DNA from: Mycolicibacterium hippocampi
GTDB taxonomy: Bacteria; Actinomycetota; Actinomycetes; Mycobacteriales; Mycobacteriaceae
Assembly (NCBI RefSeq): GCF_010723735.1
Contig: NZ_BLLB01000002.1
Location: forward strand, 62,001 to 126,000
DNA length: 64,000 nucleotides
Reading direction: 5' to 3'
The notes under the pieces are model-generated. The model did no database searches. It saw nothing but the letters and a program-made list of their open reading frames with translations, and was not told the origin of the DNA. The first letter of the stretch is position 1. Each line of letters begins with the position of its first letter. The translations under genes and the position numbers were made by a program. This document shows positions 8,465 to 15,072 of this stretch, one piece after another.

Positions 8465-9542
8465 TGTACTGAGTCATGACGTTGGTGTCAGCCGGCTGAT
8501 CGGTGGGAGGCCGCCGAGTGCGCTGTGACGCCGTTGAGTGTTGTAGTACTCGAGCCAGGGTGCAAGGGCTGCGGCGCGGTGGGCATTGGAAGTGAAGACA
8601 CGCTTGTAGGCCCATTCGGTCTGCAGGGTGCGGTTAAGCCGTTCCACCTTGCCGTTCTGCCAAGGGCAGTGCGGTTTGATGAACACTTGGCGGGCGCCCA
8701 GATCGGCGCAGATGTGGCCGATCGAGTAGCGATAGGCCCAAGCGTTGTCGGTCATCACGCATTCGATGGTGGCGATGCCGTGGGCGCGGAAGTTGGCTGC
8801 CGCTCGGTGCAGGAAGGCCGCGCAGGTGGCGCCTTTTTCGTCGGTCAGGATTTCGGAGTAGGCCAGCCGCGAATGGTCATCGACGAGTGAGTGGATGAAG
8901 TCGAACCCGTTGCCATGCTTGCGGTCTCGGTCCGGCGCACGTTCCCGCCCGTGCGCCCGCCAGCCACCTCCGTCAGGGATGCGGCCCAGCTTTTTGACGT
9001 CCATGTGCACCAGTTCGCCCGGTCGGTCCCGCTCGTAGCGCACGGTGGTGGACTTCGAGGCTCGGATCACCTGACCGGTCATCGGATCGCAATCACGAAG
9101 GTGCGGCACTTGGCGCCGGTTGAGCACCCGCGACACCGTGCGGGCACATATTCCCAGCTTGGCGCTGATCTCGTCCGGGCCGCAGCGATGACGTCGCCGC
9201 CAAGCCACGATCTGGTTCTCCAGGCCGCGCGGAATGCGAGTGGGCATGGTGTGCGGACGTGAGGATCGGTCGAGCAGTCCGGCCTCGCCCTCGGACTCGA
9301 ACCGGCTGACCCAGGTGTGCACGCACTTGCGTGACACTCCCATTGCGCTGGCGATATGGGCTTTGGACCAGCCAGCCTGATACCGGCGCACCATCAGCAG
9401 CCGGCCATGAAACGTCGTACGAGCATTACGGTGGGACACGAGAACCTCCGGACGGTGGTGGACCTAGACAAGCCACACCCCACCCGGAGGTTCTCCTCAC
9501 ATCAAGCCAACACGCCCGTTACCAACGTCATGTCCCGGTACA
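8465..9542 (-). mobile_element. IS481-type insertion sequence, 1078 bp, intact
   Basis: The ends are TGT...ACA, as usual for this family. The 22-bp terminal inverted repeats at 8465-8486 and 9521-9542 (TGTACTGAGTCATGACGTTG... against TGTACCGGGACATGACGTTG...) differ at three positions. Both sides carry a 6-bp direct repeat TCTAGA (8459-8464 and 9543-9548), read as the target-site duplication; because the target is palindromic the exact border could shift by a few bases. It contains one complete transposase gene on the minus strand. Confidence 0.88.
8474..9439 (-). CDS. IS481 family transposase
   Basis: 321 residues from GTG 9439. The N-terminal helix-turn-helix (about residues 10-60, SKAHIASAMGVSRKCVHTWVSRF) binds the ends. 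The rve/DDE integrase core has its three acidic residues in LVHMDVKKLG, VMTDNAWAY and NGKVERLNRTL, followed by the typical ending YYNTQRRHSALGGLPPISRL. Length and motifs are complete, so the enzyme is probably functional. Confidence 0.92.
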   Translation of the reverse strand: MSHRNARTTFHGRLLMVRRYQAGWSKAHIASAMGVSRKCVHTWVSRFESEGEAGLLDRSSRPHTMPTRIPRGLENQIVAWRRRHRCGPDEISAKLGICARTVSRVLNRRQVPHLRDCDPMTGQVIRASKSTTVRYERDRPGELVHMDVKKLGRIPDGGGWRAHGRERAPDRDRKHGNGFDFIHSLVDDHSRLAYSEILTDEKGATCAAFLHRAAANFRAHGIATIECVMTDNAWAYRYSIGHICADLGARQVFIKPHCPWQNGKVERLNRTLQTEWAYKRVFTSNAHRAAALAPWLEYYNTQRRHSALGGLPPISRLTPTS

Positions 9543-9548
9543 TCTAGA

Positions 9549-9861
9549 CGGCATCATCAGCGCCTATCAGAGCCATGAGGGCTCCGATGGAGGTGCCGAA
9601 GCGCTACGGCTTGAAGCGCTAGGGATCGGAACAGCAGCGAGACTGCAGGAGCATCTTCTTGATCGACGATGGGCTGCATTAGGTGCGAGAAGGCTCGTGA
9701 AGCCTTTCGGTGCAGCGGGAGTCCAGTGGAACCCCGCCGACGAGTTCTGCGTATCTGCCCACATCACTCTTAAGACAGGTAAGCCAGTCGCTGATGAGCA
9801 CCCCGCCCGATGGCGACTGAGCGCAGAGTTGACGGAAGCCCATACGCGACGCGAAGGCTGA
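9549..9861 (+). pseudogene. Unknown protein, 3' part of the IS-split ORF
   Basis: 103 codons plus TGA, continuing the frame of the 7872-8464 fragment after the second TCTAGA copy (GIISAYQSHEGSDG...LRLEALGIGTAARLQEHLLDRRWAALGARRL...VQWNPADEFCVSAH). It has no start codon of its own in a convincing position. Together the two halves encode one unrecognised 301-residue protein. Confidence 0.68.
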
Positions 9862-9972
9862 TGATGCAACTCGGCGTTCACGGCCATCGAGACTGATTGT
9901 CCGACAGATAGTGCCAGGTACCGTTGTCTCAGAAGTTGCGTCAAGACACCCGTCTCAGATTGGTCAGGGCCC

Positions 9973-10014
9973 TTCGGGACGAAGAGGTCGTGGGTTCGAA
10001 TCCCGCCAACCCGA
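9973..10014 (+). pseudogene. 3' fragment of tRNA-Pro(CGG), attachment-site-like copy 2
   Basis: Same structure as the fragment at 7672 (anticodon loop TTCGGGA, T-arm GTGGG-TTCGAAT-CCCGC), with acceptor strand CAACCCG in place of CACCCCG. The 69-base stretch 9973-10041 differs from 7672-7740 by this one base. No 5' tRNA half lies upstream, so neither copy in the window is a working tRNA gene. Confidence 0.7.
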
Positions 10015-10031
10015 CTCGTGTGATCGCAGAG

Positions 10032-10063
10032 GCCCTGATCCCTAGCCGGTTCAGGGCTTTCTT
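10032..10063 (+). terminator. Intrinsic terminator after tRNA-Pro fragment, copy 2
   Basis: GCCCTGATCC (10032-10041) pairs with GGTTCAGGGC (10048-10057) with one mismatch, followed by TTTCTT. It is the duplicate of the terminator at 7731. Confidence 0.6.
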
Positions 10064-10070
10064 GCTGTTC

Positions 10071-10200
10071 AGGACAGCGGCCGAGCTGTCGCCGATGCGG
10101 TGCCCATGATGGGCACCAACATCCACACGATGCCGAGACCAGAGCGCAGTCCGGTGACGCGCGCACACTGGGACGGCGCTGACGGTCGCCCATTTCGCGG
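10071..10200 (+). pseudogene. Degenerate relic of the 5' region of the neighbouring type VII substrate gene
   Basis: Bases 10071-10101 are identical (31 bp) to 10828-10858 inside the WXG-headed gene at 10758. Similarity continues with substitutions and indels through 'GAGACCAGAGCG' (about 10127-10138), equivalent to 10883-10894, and then fades. No frame stays open. It is a truncated duplicate adjoining tRNA fragment 2 and indicates segmental duplication or exchange of this locus. Confidence 0.65.
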
Positions 10201-10253
10201 TGAACCGCCCAGTATCTGGCATCGTCCACGAGGCCATCAGTGCTTGACTGTCA

Positions 10254-10324
10254 AACCTTGAATTTCAGAGCTGCAATTTCAAGTTTGCCTGTTCAACCTT
10301 GAAATTGAGAGCGGAAATTTCGAG
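10254..10324. repeat. Two tandem 30-bp imperfect palindromic repeats, 41-bp period
   Basis: Units at 10254-10283 and 10295-10324 share 25 of 30 bases and both start AACCTTGAA. Each unit is itself an imperfect inverted repeat (CTTGAAATT-type arms around AGAGC). They are AT-rich compared with the surroundings and lie upstream of the EspC-like operon. Possible roles are an operator, a recombination site or an old repeat array. Confidence 0.5.
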
Positions 10325-10363
10325 CCACCCGCGCTCCGCGCCTCGTGTTGGTGCGGCCAAAAG

Positions 10364-10397
10364 GCCCTGATCCGGATTGTCCGGCCAGGGCTTTCTT
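10364..10397 (+). terminator. Intrinsic terminator related to the tRNA-Pro terminators (third copy)
   Basis: GCCCTGATCCGGA (10364-10376) pairs with TCCGGCCAGGGC (10380-10391), with one bulge, followed by TTTCTT. It shares GGCCCTGATCC and CAGGGCTTTCTTGCTGTTCAG with the copy at 10031, so it belongs to the same duplicated segment although the tRNA part is missing here. The gap from here to 10469 holds no gene. Confidence 0.55.
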
Positions 10398-10469
10398 GCT
10401 GTTCAGTCCGCCCGAGGGGATTGAAATTGGTGCACTGCCGGCCCCTCTGGGGGCATTAATCTGGCCGCC

Positions 10470-10754
10470 ATGGAAGTCGACCCCGAGGTTCTGCGCGCCT
10501 TCGCCGGGCAGGTCGACACCGCCGCGGTACGAATCCGCGAGGCCGACGTCGGGACCAAGGTGGCCACCGCGGCCGACGGCCTGGACGGATCGACCACCCA
10601 GTGGGCCGCGCGGCTCGTCGGCGCCCACGTCACCGAGATCGTCGACCAGATCACCACCAACGTCGCCGACATGGGCACCGCAGTGCGCGGCGCGGCAAAC
10701 AGCTACGAGGTGACCGACACCGACCTGGCCGACAGCTTCGAGGGGATCTTCTGA
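10470..10754 (+). CDS. EspC-like small type VII secretion substrate (PF10824-like)
   Basis: A 94-residue helical-hairpin protein (VDPEVLRAFAGQVDTAAVRIREADVGTKV...TTQWAARLVGAHVTEIVDQITTNVADMGTAVRGAANSYEVTDTDLADSFEGIF). The C-terminal Y79-x3-D83 motif is the general YxxxD/E type VII secretion signal, and the length fits EspC-type proteins. It precedes the WXG-headed protein by 3 nt, so the two are co-translated and probably form a secreted heterodimer, as known for EspC/EspA-like and PE/PPE pairs. The encoded ESX machinery must lie elsewhere. The start is ATG 10470. Confidence 0.78.
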   Translation: MEVDPEVLRAFAGQVDTAAVRIREADVGTKVATAADGLDGSTTQWAARLVGAHVTEIVDQITTNVADMGTAVRGAANSYEVTDTDLADSFEGIF

Positions 10755-10757
10755 CCC

Positions 10758-12128
10758 GTGCTCCCATCTCGTTCCCGGCTGGAGCGCTGGAATCCCGATT
10801 CCCTTGCCTTCACCGGACAAGCGGTCGAGGACAGCGGCCGAGCTGTCGCCGATGCGGTCGCCACGATGAGTAGCAACATTGACACCATGCCCGAGACCAG
10901 AGCGTGGTCCGGGCACGCCCACACCGCGGCGGCCAAGATGTTCGGACGCGCCGCGGATGCGGCGGGCGCCTTGGCGGCGTACACCACGGACGTCGGCGCG
11001 GCGTTTCGGGACGGCGCCGGCACCATCGGCGAAACACGAACCGCATTGTTGAACAAAGCCGACGAGATCGACATGACCGGTCAATTACACGTCAGCGATC
11101 AGTGGGTGGTCCTGATCACCGGCGCCGCGATGACCGCCGAGGAGGCGGCGGAGCTGGAGCGGCGCGCGCAGGCCGAACAGATCACCGTCAACGGCCTGCT
11201 GCTGGCGGTGGGTGCTGCCGACGACGCCACCGCCGCCGCGGTGACCGCCGCTGCCAAGCCGCACGGATTCCAACCGCCCAGATTGAACGACCCGGGCAGC
11301 ATGCTGACGCCAGGCACGCAACAGCCGGGTGACGATGTGCCCGATCCGTCGAACCCTGTCGGCTTCTTGCAACAGGCCATGCTCCGGGACACGGATATGG
11401 CGCAGACGATTCGCGACATCAAGGTGGAGTCCCGGTACGACCCCGTCACGGGAGAGGAAATGTCGACAACGACGACCTACGTAATGCAGGACGGCAGTAA
11501 ACGTGTCAGGACGGCGAATGCGACTTCGGCGTTCACAGATCGCAGTCCAGCGATCACCGAGCAACACTTCGACAAGGACGGAAACCTGATTGCAGACACG
11601 AGTTCTGTCACCTTCAATGAGTTCGGTCATCACAGCTTGACGAACTCGAAGGTGACCACGATGAAGCTGGCCGACGGCACAGTCACGACCCTGATCGAAC
11701 GCCCCGACGGCCGCCGAACCGCCACCGTGACAACACCAGATGGTCGTCACGCAGATGTTCCATTGAACCTCCTCAATCACCCCATCATGGGTACAGCCAG
11801 TGCCGGTTTCAGCGGTTTGGAGGCCCAAGCAGGACATGGCATCCCGATGCTCACCGAAGAGGCAACTGAACACATCCGTGTGGGTGCCAAATACGGCGGA
11901 CCCGCCATCGGTATCGCGACTGCCCTATGGGACGTGGCGGTCGCGGATTCAACGTTCGAAAGGTGCGTCGCGGCGGCGGAGGGAGCTACCTCGGTCGCAT
12001 CGGGGACCCTCGCCGGAGTGGCTACAGCTGGATCGGCACCTTGGCTGGTCGTACCGGCAGTCCTTGTTGCCTCTGGGGGCGGTCAAGCTCTAGGCAATTG
12101 GATCGGCAACACGTTCTGTCCGCGATGA
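10758..12128 (+). CDS. Large WXG-headed type VII secretion substrate, putative toxin or effector
   Basis: 456 residues from GTG 10758, 3 nt after the EspC-like stop. Residues about 10-105 form a helical WXG100-like domain with W50-S-G52 in the turn. After a linker with low-complexity (about 165-200) comes a repeat-like beta stretch of short strands ending in D-G turns (about 215-335, e.g. KDGNLIADTSSVTFNEFG, DGTVTTLIERPDGRRTATVTTPDGR), resembling YD/RHS-type or similar beta repeats. The last 110 residues are Gly/Ala-rich and hydrophobic (AKYGGPAIGIATALW..., ATSVASGTLAGVATAGSAPWLVVPAVLVASGGGQALGNW), possibly membrane-inserting. The overlapping downstream membrane protein could be its immunity partner. 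The C-terminal family is not recognised. Confidence 0.7.
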   Translation: MLPSRSRLERWNPDSLAFTGQAVEDSGRAVADAVATMSSNIDTMPETRAWSGHAHTAAAKMFGRAADAAGALAAYTTDVGAAFRDGAGTIGETRTALLNKADEIDMTGQLHVSDQWVVLITGAAMTAEEAAELERRAQAEQITVNGLLLAVGAADDATAAAVTAAAKPHGFQPPRLNDPGSMLTPGTQQPGDDVPDPSNPVGFLQQAMLRDTDMAQTIRDIKVESRYDPVTGEEMSTTTTYVMQDGSKRVRTANATSAFTDRSPAITEQHFDKDGNLIADTSSVTFNEFGHHSLTNSKVTTMKLADGTVTTLIERPDGRRTATVTTPDGRHADVPLNLLNHPIMGTASAGFSGLEAQAGHGIPMLTEEATEHIRVGAKYGGPAIGIATALWDVAVADSTFERCVAAAEGATSVASGTLAGVATAGSAPWLVVPAVLVASGGGQALGNWIGNTFCPR

Positions 12129-12871
12129 AGAGTCCTGCGCGCGCATTAGCGCTCTCGATTGTCCTAATCGGTTTTGGAGTTTTCGCGACCATGTGGACAG
12201 CACTATGGCTGTCCCGCGGGAGCTACTTGACTGCCGCAATCGTTCTGGGACTGACGGTCTGGTCGTTTGGATTCGCCGTCTATTTTCTCTACACAACGCT
12301 GCACGCTGCTAAACCACGCGCAGAGCACGGTGCAGCGGGCACCGTGATTCGGGCGGACAAAATTGCTGACGTCTCATTCATTGCGGCCACCACCGCGGTC
12401 TTCGTCGCCGCACTGCTTTATCTGGTCTTCGCGCCATTCAGCATGATCGACTACGTTCCAACGGGAGTGATGCGAACGGCCGTCCCCGTCGGCTGCGGAT
12501 TTCTCGTCGCATTCGGCGCGCCGACCCTATACCGGATGTTCAAGCACCAGGGTGGGGGCCATCTGCGTGTGAATTCAAGCGGTTTCGCAGTTTGGAATGG
12601 TCAATGGGGCACGTTTCGCCGCGGCACCTGGGATGAGATTGAGCAGATTTTGGATCACTCACCGCGAGGCCGCACTCCGTTCAACGAGGTCATCGTGTTC
12701 GTACTACCCAAAGGCCGCAGCGCCATGCTGATGGCCGATGCCATCACCGGGAACACCGCAGCACTCCGGGACTGGGTGCGGTTCTATTGGCAGCACCCCG
12801 AATTCCGCGACGAGCTCGTCGACGGCCGCGGCCTGCAGCGGCTCGACGACGAGAAGTTCACCGCCGAATGA
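12125..12871 (+). CDS. Four-helix membrane protein with PH-like C-terminal domain, possible immunity protein
   Basis: 248 residues. The ATG at 12125 overlaps the previous stop (ATGA), which shows translational coupling to the putative effector. Four membrane helices lie within residues 8-140 (ALALSIVLIGFGVFATMWTALWL; AAIVLGLTVWSFGFAVYFLY; SFIAATTAVFVAALLYLVF; VGCGFLVAFGAPTLY), followed by a soluble domain (HLRVNSSGFAVWNGQWGTFRRGTWDEIEQILD...) with the strand-turn pattern of bacterial PH-like domains. The role is unknown; coupling to a secreted protein with a hydrophobic C-terminus suggests immunity or export assistance. Confidence 0.75.
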   Translation: MKSPARALALSIVLIGFGVFATMWTALWLSRGSYLTAAIVLGLTVWSFGFAVYFLYTTLHAAKPRAEHGAAGTVIRADKIADVSFIAATTAVFVAALLYLVFAPFSMIDYVPTGVMRTAVPVGCGFLVAFGAPTLYRMFKHQGGGHLRVNSSGFAVWNGQWGTFRRGTWDEIEQILDHSPRGRTPFNEVIVFVLPKGRSAMLMADAITGNTAALRDWVRFYWQHPEFRDELVDGRGLQRLDDEKFTAE

Positions 12872-12895
12872 TGTTGACAGAGCATTCCCCTGCCT

Positions 12896-13696
12896 TCACA
12901 TCAGGCGCGCACGTGTGCTCTCGATGCCCTCTGCGATGAAACCCTCGATGAAGCTGCGCAGCATGTCTTTGGTCAGCGGTTCGGCGTGGCCGTCGAATTC
13001 GTAAATGTAGTCCCCGTCGTCGCTGACCTGCACCCACTGCAGGGTTCGACTCTGCGGGTCCGTCCCCCGCTGCCGGTCCCCCGCCCAACGCGTCTGCACC
13101 GTCCCGGTCGCCACGACCTCGCTGACGTCGCAGACACGCGCAGGCGGTTCGTCCGACTCGGCATGCTGTACAGGAAAACCGAGGTCATCGTATTGCTCAG
13201 CCGTATCCGGCATCTCTGGCAAGTGATTGCCGCCTCCTGCCACCGCGATACGTGGGTGCGCACCTGCGCCGACCAGTCCCACCGATTCTGCGATCGTGGC
13301 CGCCAACGCGTCCGGCGCCACCGAGTAGATGTCGACGACGTCCACACCGTCCTGATCGCGTGTCTGCACCGCAACGAACCCGGACTCGCCCGCACGCAAC
13401 GCGTGCAGCCGCAACTCCGGCGTCTGCGCGTCGAAGGGGAGCACCCGGCATTCCACGCAGACATCGTTTCGCACAAGGGATTCCACCCACGATCGGACTC
13501 CCGGAAGGTCCCCACCGGCGAGAAGCTCAGCAATCGGCGCGCCAGCTCTGGTGGCAAGCCACACCGACCCGACGGGCCGGCTCCGCCCCAGCGGGTACGG
13601 CAACGTTTCCCGGCCGAACAGTGCGCACGCCGATTCCAGGTCGACCACGGCCACGGTGTCCACCGGCGTCAGAGCGAAGCTCAGCCCATACGTCAT
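12896..13696 (-). CDS. EspG-like ESX secretion-associated protein
   Basis: 266 residues from ATG 13696 (MTYGLSFALTPVDTVAVVDL); the open frame extends further upstream but without homology. The pattern of an N-terminal 'LSF.LTP.D.VAV..LE' strand-helix, a central 'VECRVL...LRLHALRAGESGFVAVQ' and an acidic C-terminus 'DDGDYIYEFDGHAEPLTKDMLRSFIEGFIAEGIE' fits cytosolic EspG chaperones (PF14011), which bind the tip of ESX substrates before export. It is convergent with the EspC-WXG-membrane operon, which supports a shared type VII pathway. It is not one of the EspG1-5 set with certainty. Confidence 0.68.
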   Translation of the reverse strand: MTYGLSFALTPVDTVAVVDLESACALFGRETLPYPLGRSRPVGSVWLATRAGAPIAELLAGGDLPGVRSWVESLVRNDVCVECRVLPFDAQTPELRLHALRAGESGFVAVQTRDQDGVDVVDIYSVAPDALAATIAESVGLVGAGAHPRIAVAGGGNHLPEMPDTAEQYDDLGFPVQHAESDEPPARVCDVSEVVATGTVQTRWAGDRQRGTDPQSRTLQWVQVSDDGDYIYEFDGHAEPLTKDMLRSFIEGFIAEGIESTRARLM

Positions 13697-13820
13697 AGAC
13701 CCATTCTGCGGGCGGCCACGCCCTGTGCGTACAAACGGTGAGGGACACAGGCGGCCGATACGCTCGGTCGAACGCTGAGGTTCGGTTCGAGCCGAACGCA
13801 CGGATAGGAGCTTTGGGGCG

Positions 13821-14747
13821 GTGACGAGAACCGAAAGGCGGGTGGCGCTCGACGGGAACGACCGGCTGCGTCGGGCCCGGCACCGGTGGACGGCAGTGCT
13901 GATCGCCGCATTGCTGTTCGGCACCGTGGTCTACCTGCTGGCCGTGTACACGACGACGGGCCAGCGGTTCGAGGACGCGGCGCTGCGCGGCGCCACCCAG
14001 GTCGACGCCGCGGTGCGTCGGGCCGCGCTGGACCAGTTCCACACCATCACGGTGACGTCGCAGTTGGCAGCGGCGGTGATCGTCGGAGTGATCGGGTTAC
14101 TGCGTCGCCAGGTCTGGCTGGCCGTAGCCGGGGTGGGGGTGATCCTCGGTGGGCAGGCTGTCACCCAAGTGCTGAAGTACCACGTGCTTTCCCGCCCCGA
14201 GCTGGTCGCCATCAACGGCACGTTCGCCGACAACACGTTGCCCAGCGGGCACACCACCGCGGCGATGTCGCTGCTGTTCGCAACGCTGATCGTGATGCCG
14301 TACCGGTTCCGCGGTGTGGCCATGTTCTTCACGCTCACCTGGGCGGTGGGAATCGGTGCCTACACGGTCATAATCAAGGCCCACCGGCTCTCGGACACCC
14401 TGGCTGCCGACGCGGTGGCGCTCATCGTGGCCTGCGCCGCGTCGCACTTCCTGGCCCGCACCGACCGGATCCGGGCGGTGATCTCCCCGGCGGCGACGCG
14501 CTACACACTCCGTACGGTGTTCGTCGTGCTGGTCGGCGCCGCCGGGTCGGCGAGCCTGGCACTGGGCGTGGTGCAGGTATTGCGCGGGGCGTCGGCCCAT
14601 CTCAACGACGAACCCGCCGAGTGGCACCTGTTCCTGGGTTCGCAGTGGCTGGCCGCTGCCGGTTCGGTGGCCGCCGCGCTGCTGTTCTGGTGGACCTGGC
14701 ACCGGCTGGAGACCAAACGTCGCGGCGACCCGGTCAGCACCCGCTAG
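13821..14747 (+). CDS. PAP2 superfamily membrane phosphatase
   Basis: 308 residues from GTG 13821 with a basic N-terminus and about seven membrane helices. Acid phosphatase motifs are KYHVLSRPEL (motif 1, K...RP), PSGHTTA (motif 2, catalytic His) and AHRLSD (motif 3, His and Asp spaced H-x3-D). The usual Ser-Arg pair six to seven residues before the motif 3 His is not visible, so phosphate binding may be altered. Such enzymes dephosphorylate undecaprenyl or lipid phosphates at the membrane. The gene is divergent from the EspG-like gene, with a 124-nt gap. Confidence 0.82.
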   Translation: MTRTERRVALDGNDRLRRARHRWTAVLIAALLFGTVVYLLAVYTTTGQRFEDAALRGATQVDAAVRRAALDQFHTITVTSQLAAAVIVGVIGLLRRQVWLAVAGVGVILGGQAVTQVLKYHVLSRPELVAINGTFADNTLPSGHTTAAMSLLFATLIVMPYRFRGVAMFFTLTWAVGIGAYTVIIKAHRLSDTLAADAVALIVACAASHFLARTDRIRAVISPAATRYTLRTVFVVLVGAAGSASLALGVVQVLRGASAHLNDEPAEWHLFLGSQWLAAAGSVAAALLFWWTWHRLETKRRGDPVSTR

Positions 14748-15072
14748 CGCCGGTCAGGCCGTCGGCCTCATCGGCGTCGCCTGGAGCATCAAGCCATCGC
14801 TCGTCAAACCCATTGAGCAGGCGGGATATTCGCGGCGATGAAGGGCGGTATGGGTACGTCCCCTACGCGGGGAGTGATTATGGGAGCGCTCGCAATACCA
14901 TCATAAGTGAGGGCGCCAGCAGCGATTCGCCAGCGTCCGGAGCTCCTCGGGAGCCAGTCGGTATACGGGTATAACTAGCACCCCTCTGCACCCCCTCGCA
15001 TTCATTGACCCTCCGCGGATCTCCCGCTTATAAACAGCGGGCCTGTCAGTTTGTGACCGACGCAACAATTCG
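14748..15072. other. Intergenic region before the PGRS protein gene
   Basis: No coding frame supported. It begins with a 25-bp sequence that recurs at 63879 (see repeat), contains a palindrome GAGCGCTC (near 14884) and TATAAC (14971-14976), a possible -10 hexamer, but no strong -35 partner was found. No clear Shine-Dalgarno site precedes the ATG at 15073. Confidence 0.4.
14749..14773. repeat. 25-bp repeat with internal hairpin, copy 1 (copy 2 at 63879-63903)
   Basis: A sequence starting GCCGGTCAGG and ending GGCCTCATCG occurs identically at 63879-63903. Its centre AGGCC-GTC-GGCCT is a perfect hairpin. Both copies sit just downstream of a stop codon, so they may act as short transcription terminators or be a dispersed element. 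Confidence 0.5.

Noticed and set aside
7672..10014. Functional tRNA genes
   Set aside because: Only the 3' parts from the anticodon loop onward are present; no 5' acceptor strand or D-arm could be found upstream of either copy.
10254..10324. CRISPR-like array
   Set aside because: Only two imperfect 30-bp units with an 11-nt spacer, no cas genes in the window; palindromic repeats explain it better.
10293..11084. A 263-residue minus-strand open frame across the EspC-like and WXG genes
   Set aside because: Antisense to two genes with family motifs; also overlaps a relic and repeats.
13886..14974. A 362-residue plus-strand open frame over the PAP2 gene
   Set aside because: It has Arg/Gly/His-rich low-complexity composition and is out of frame with the PAP2 motifs.
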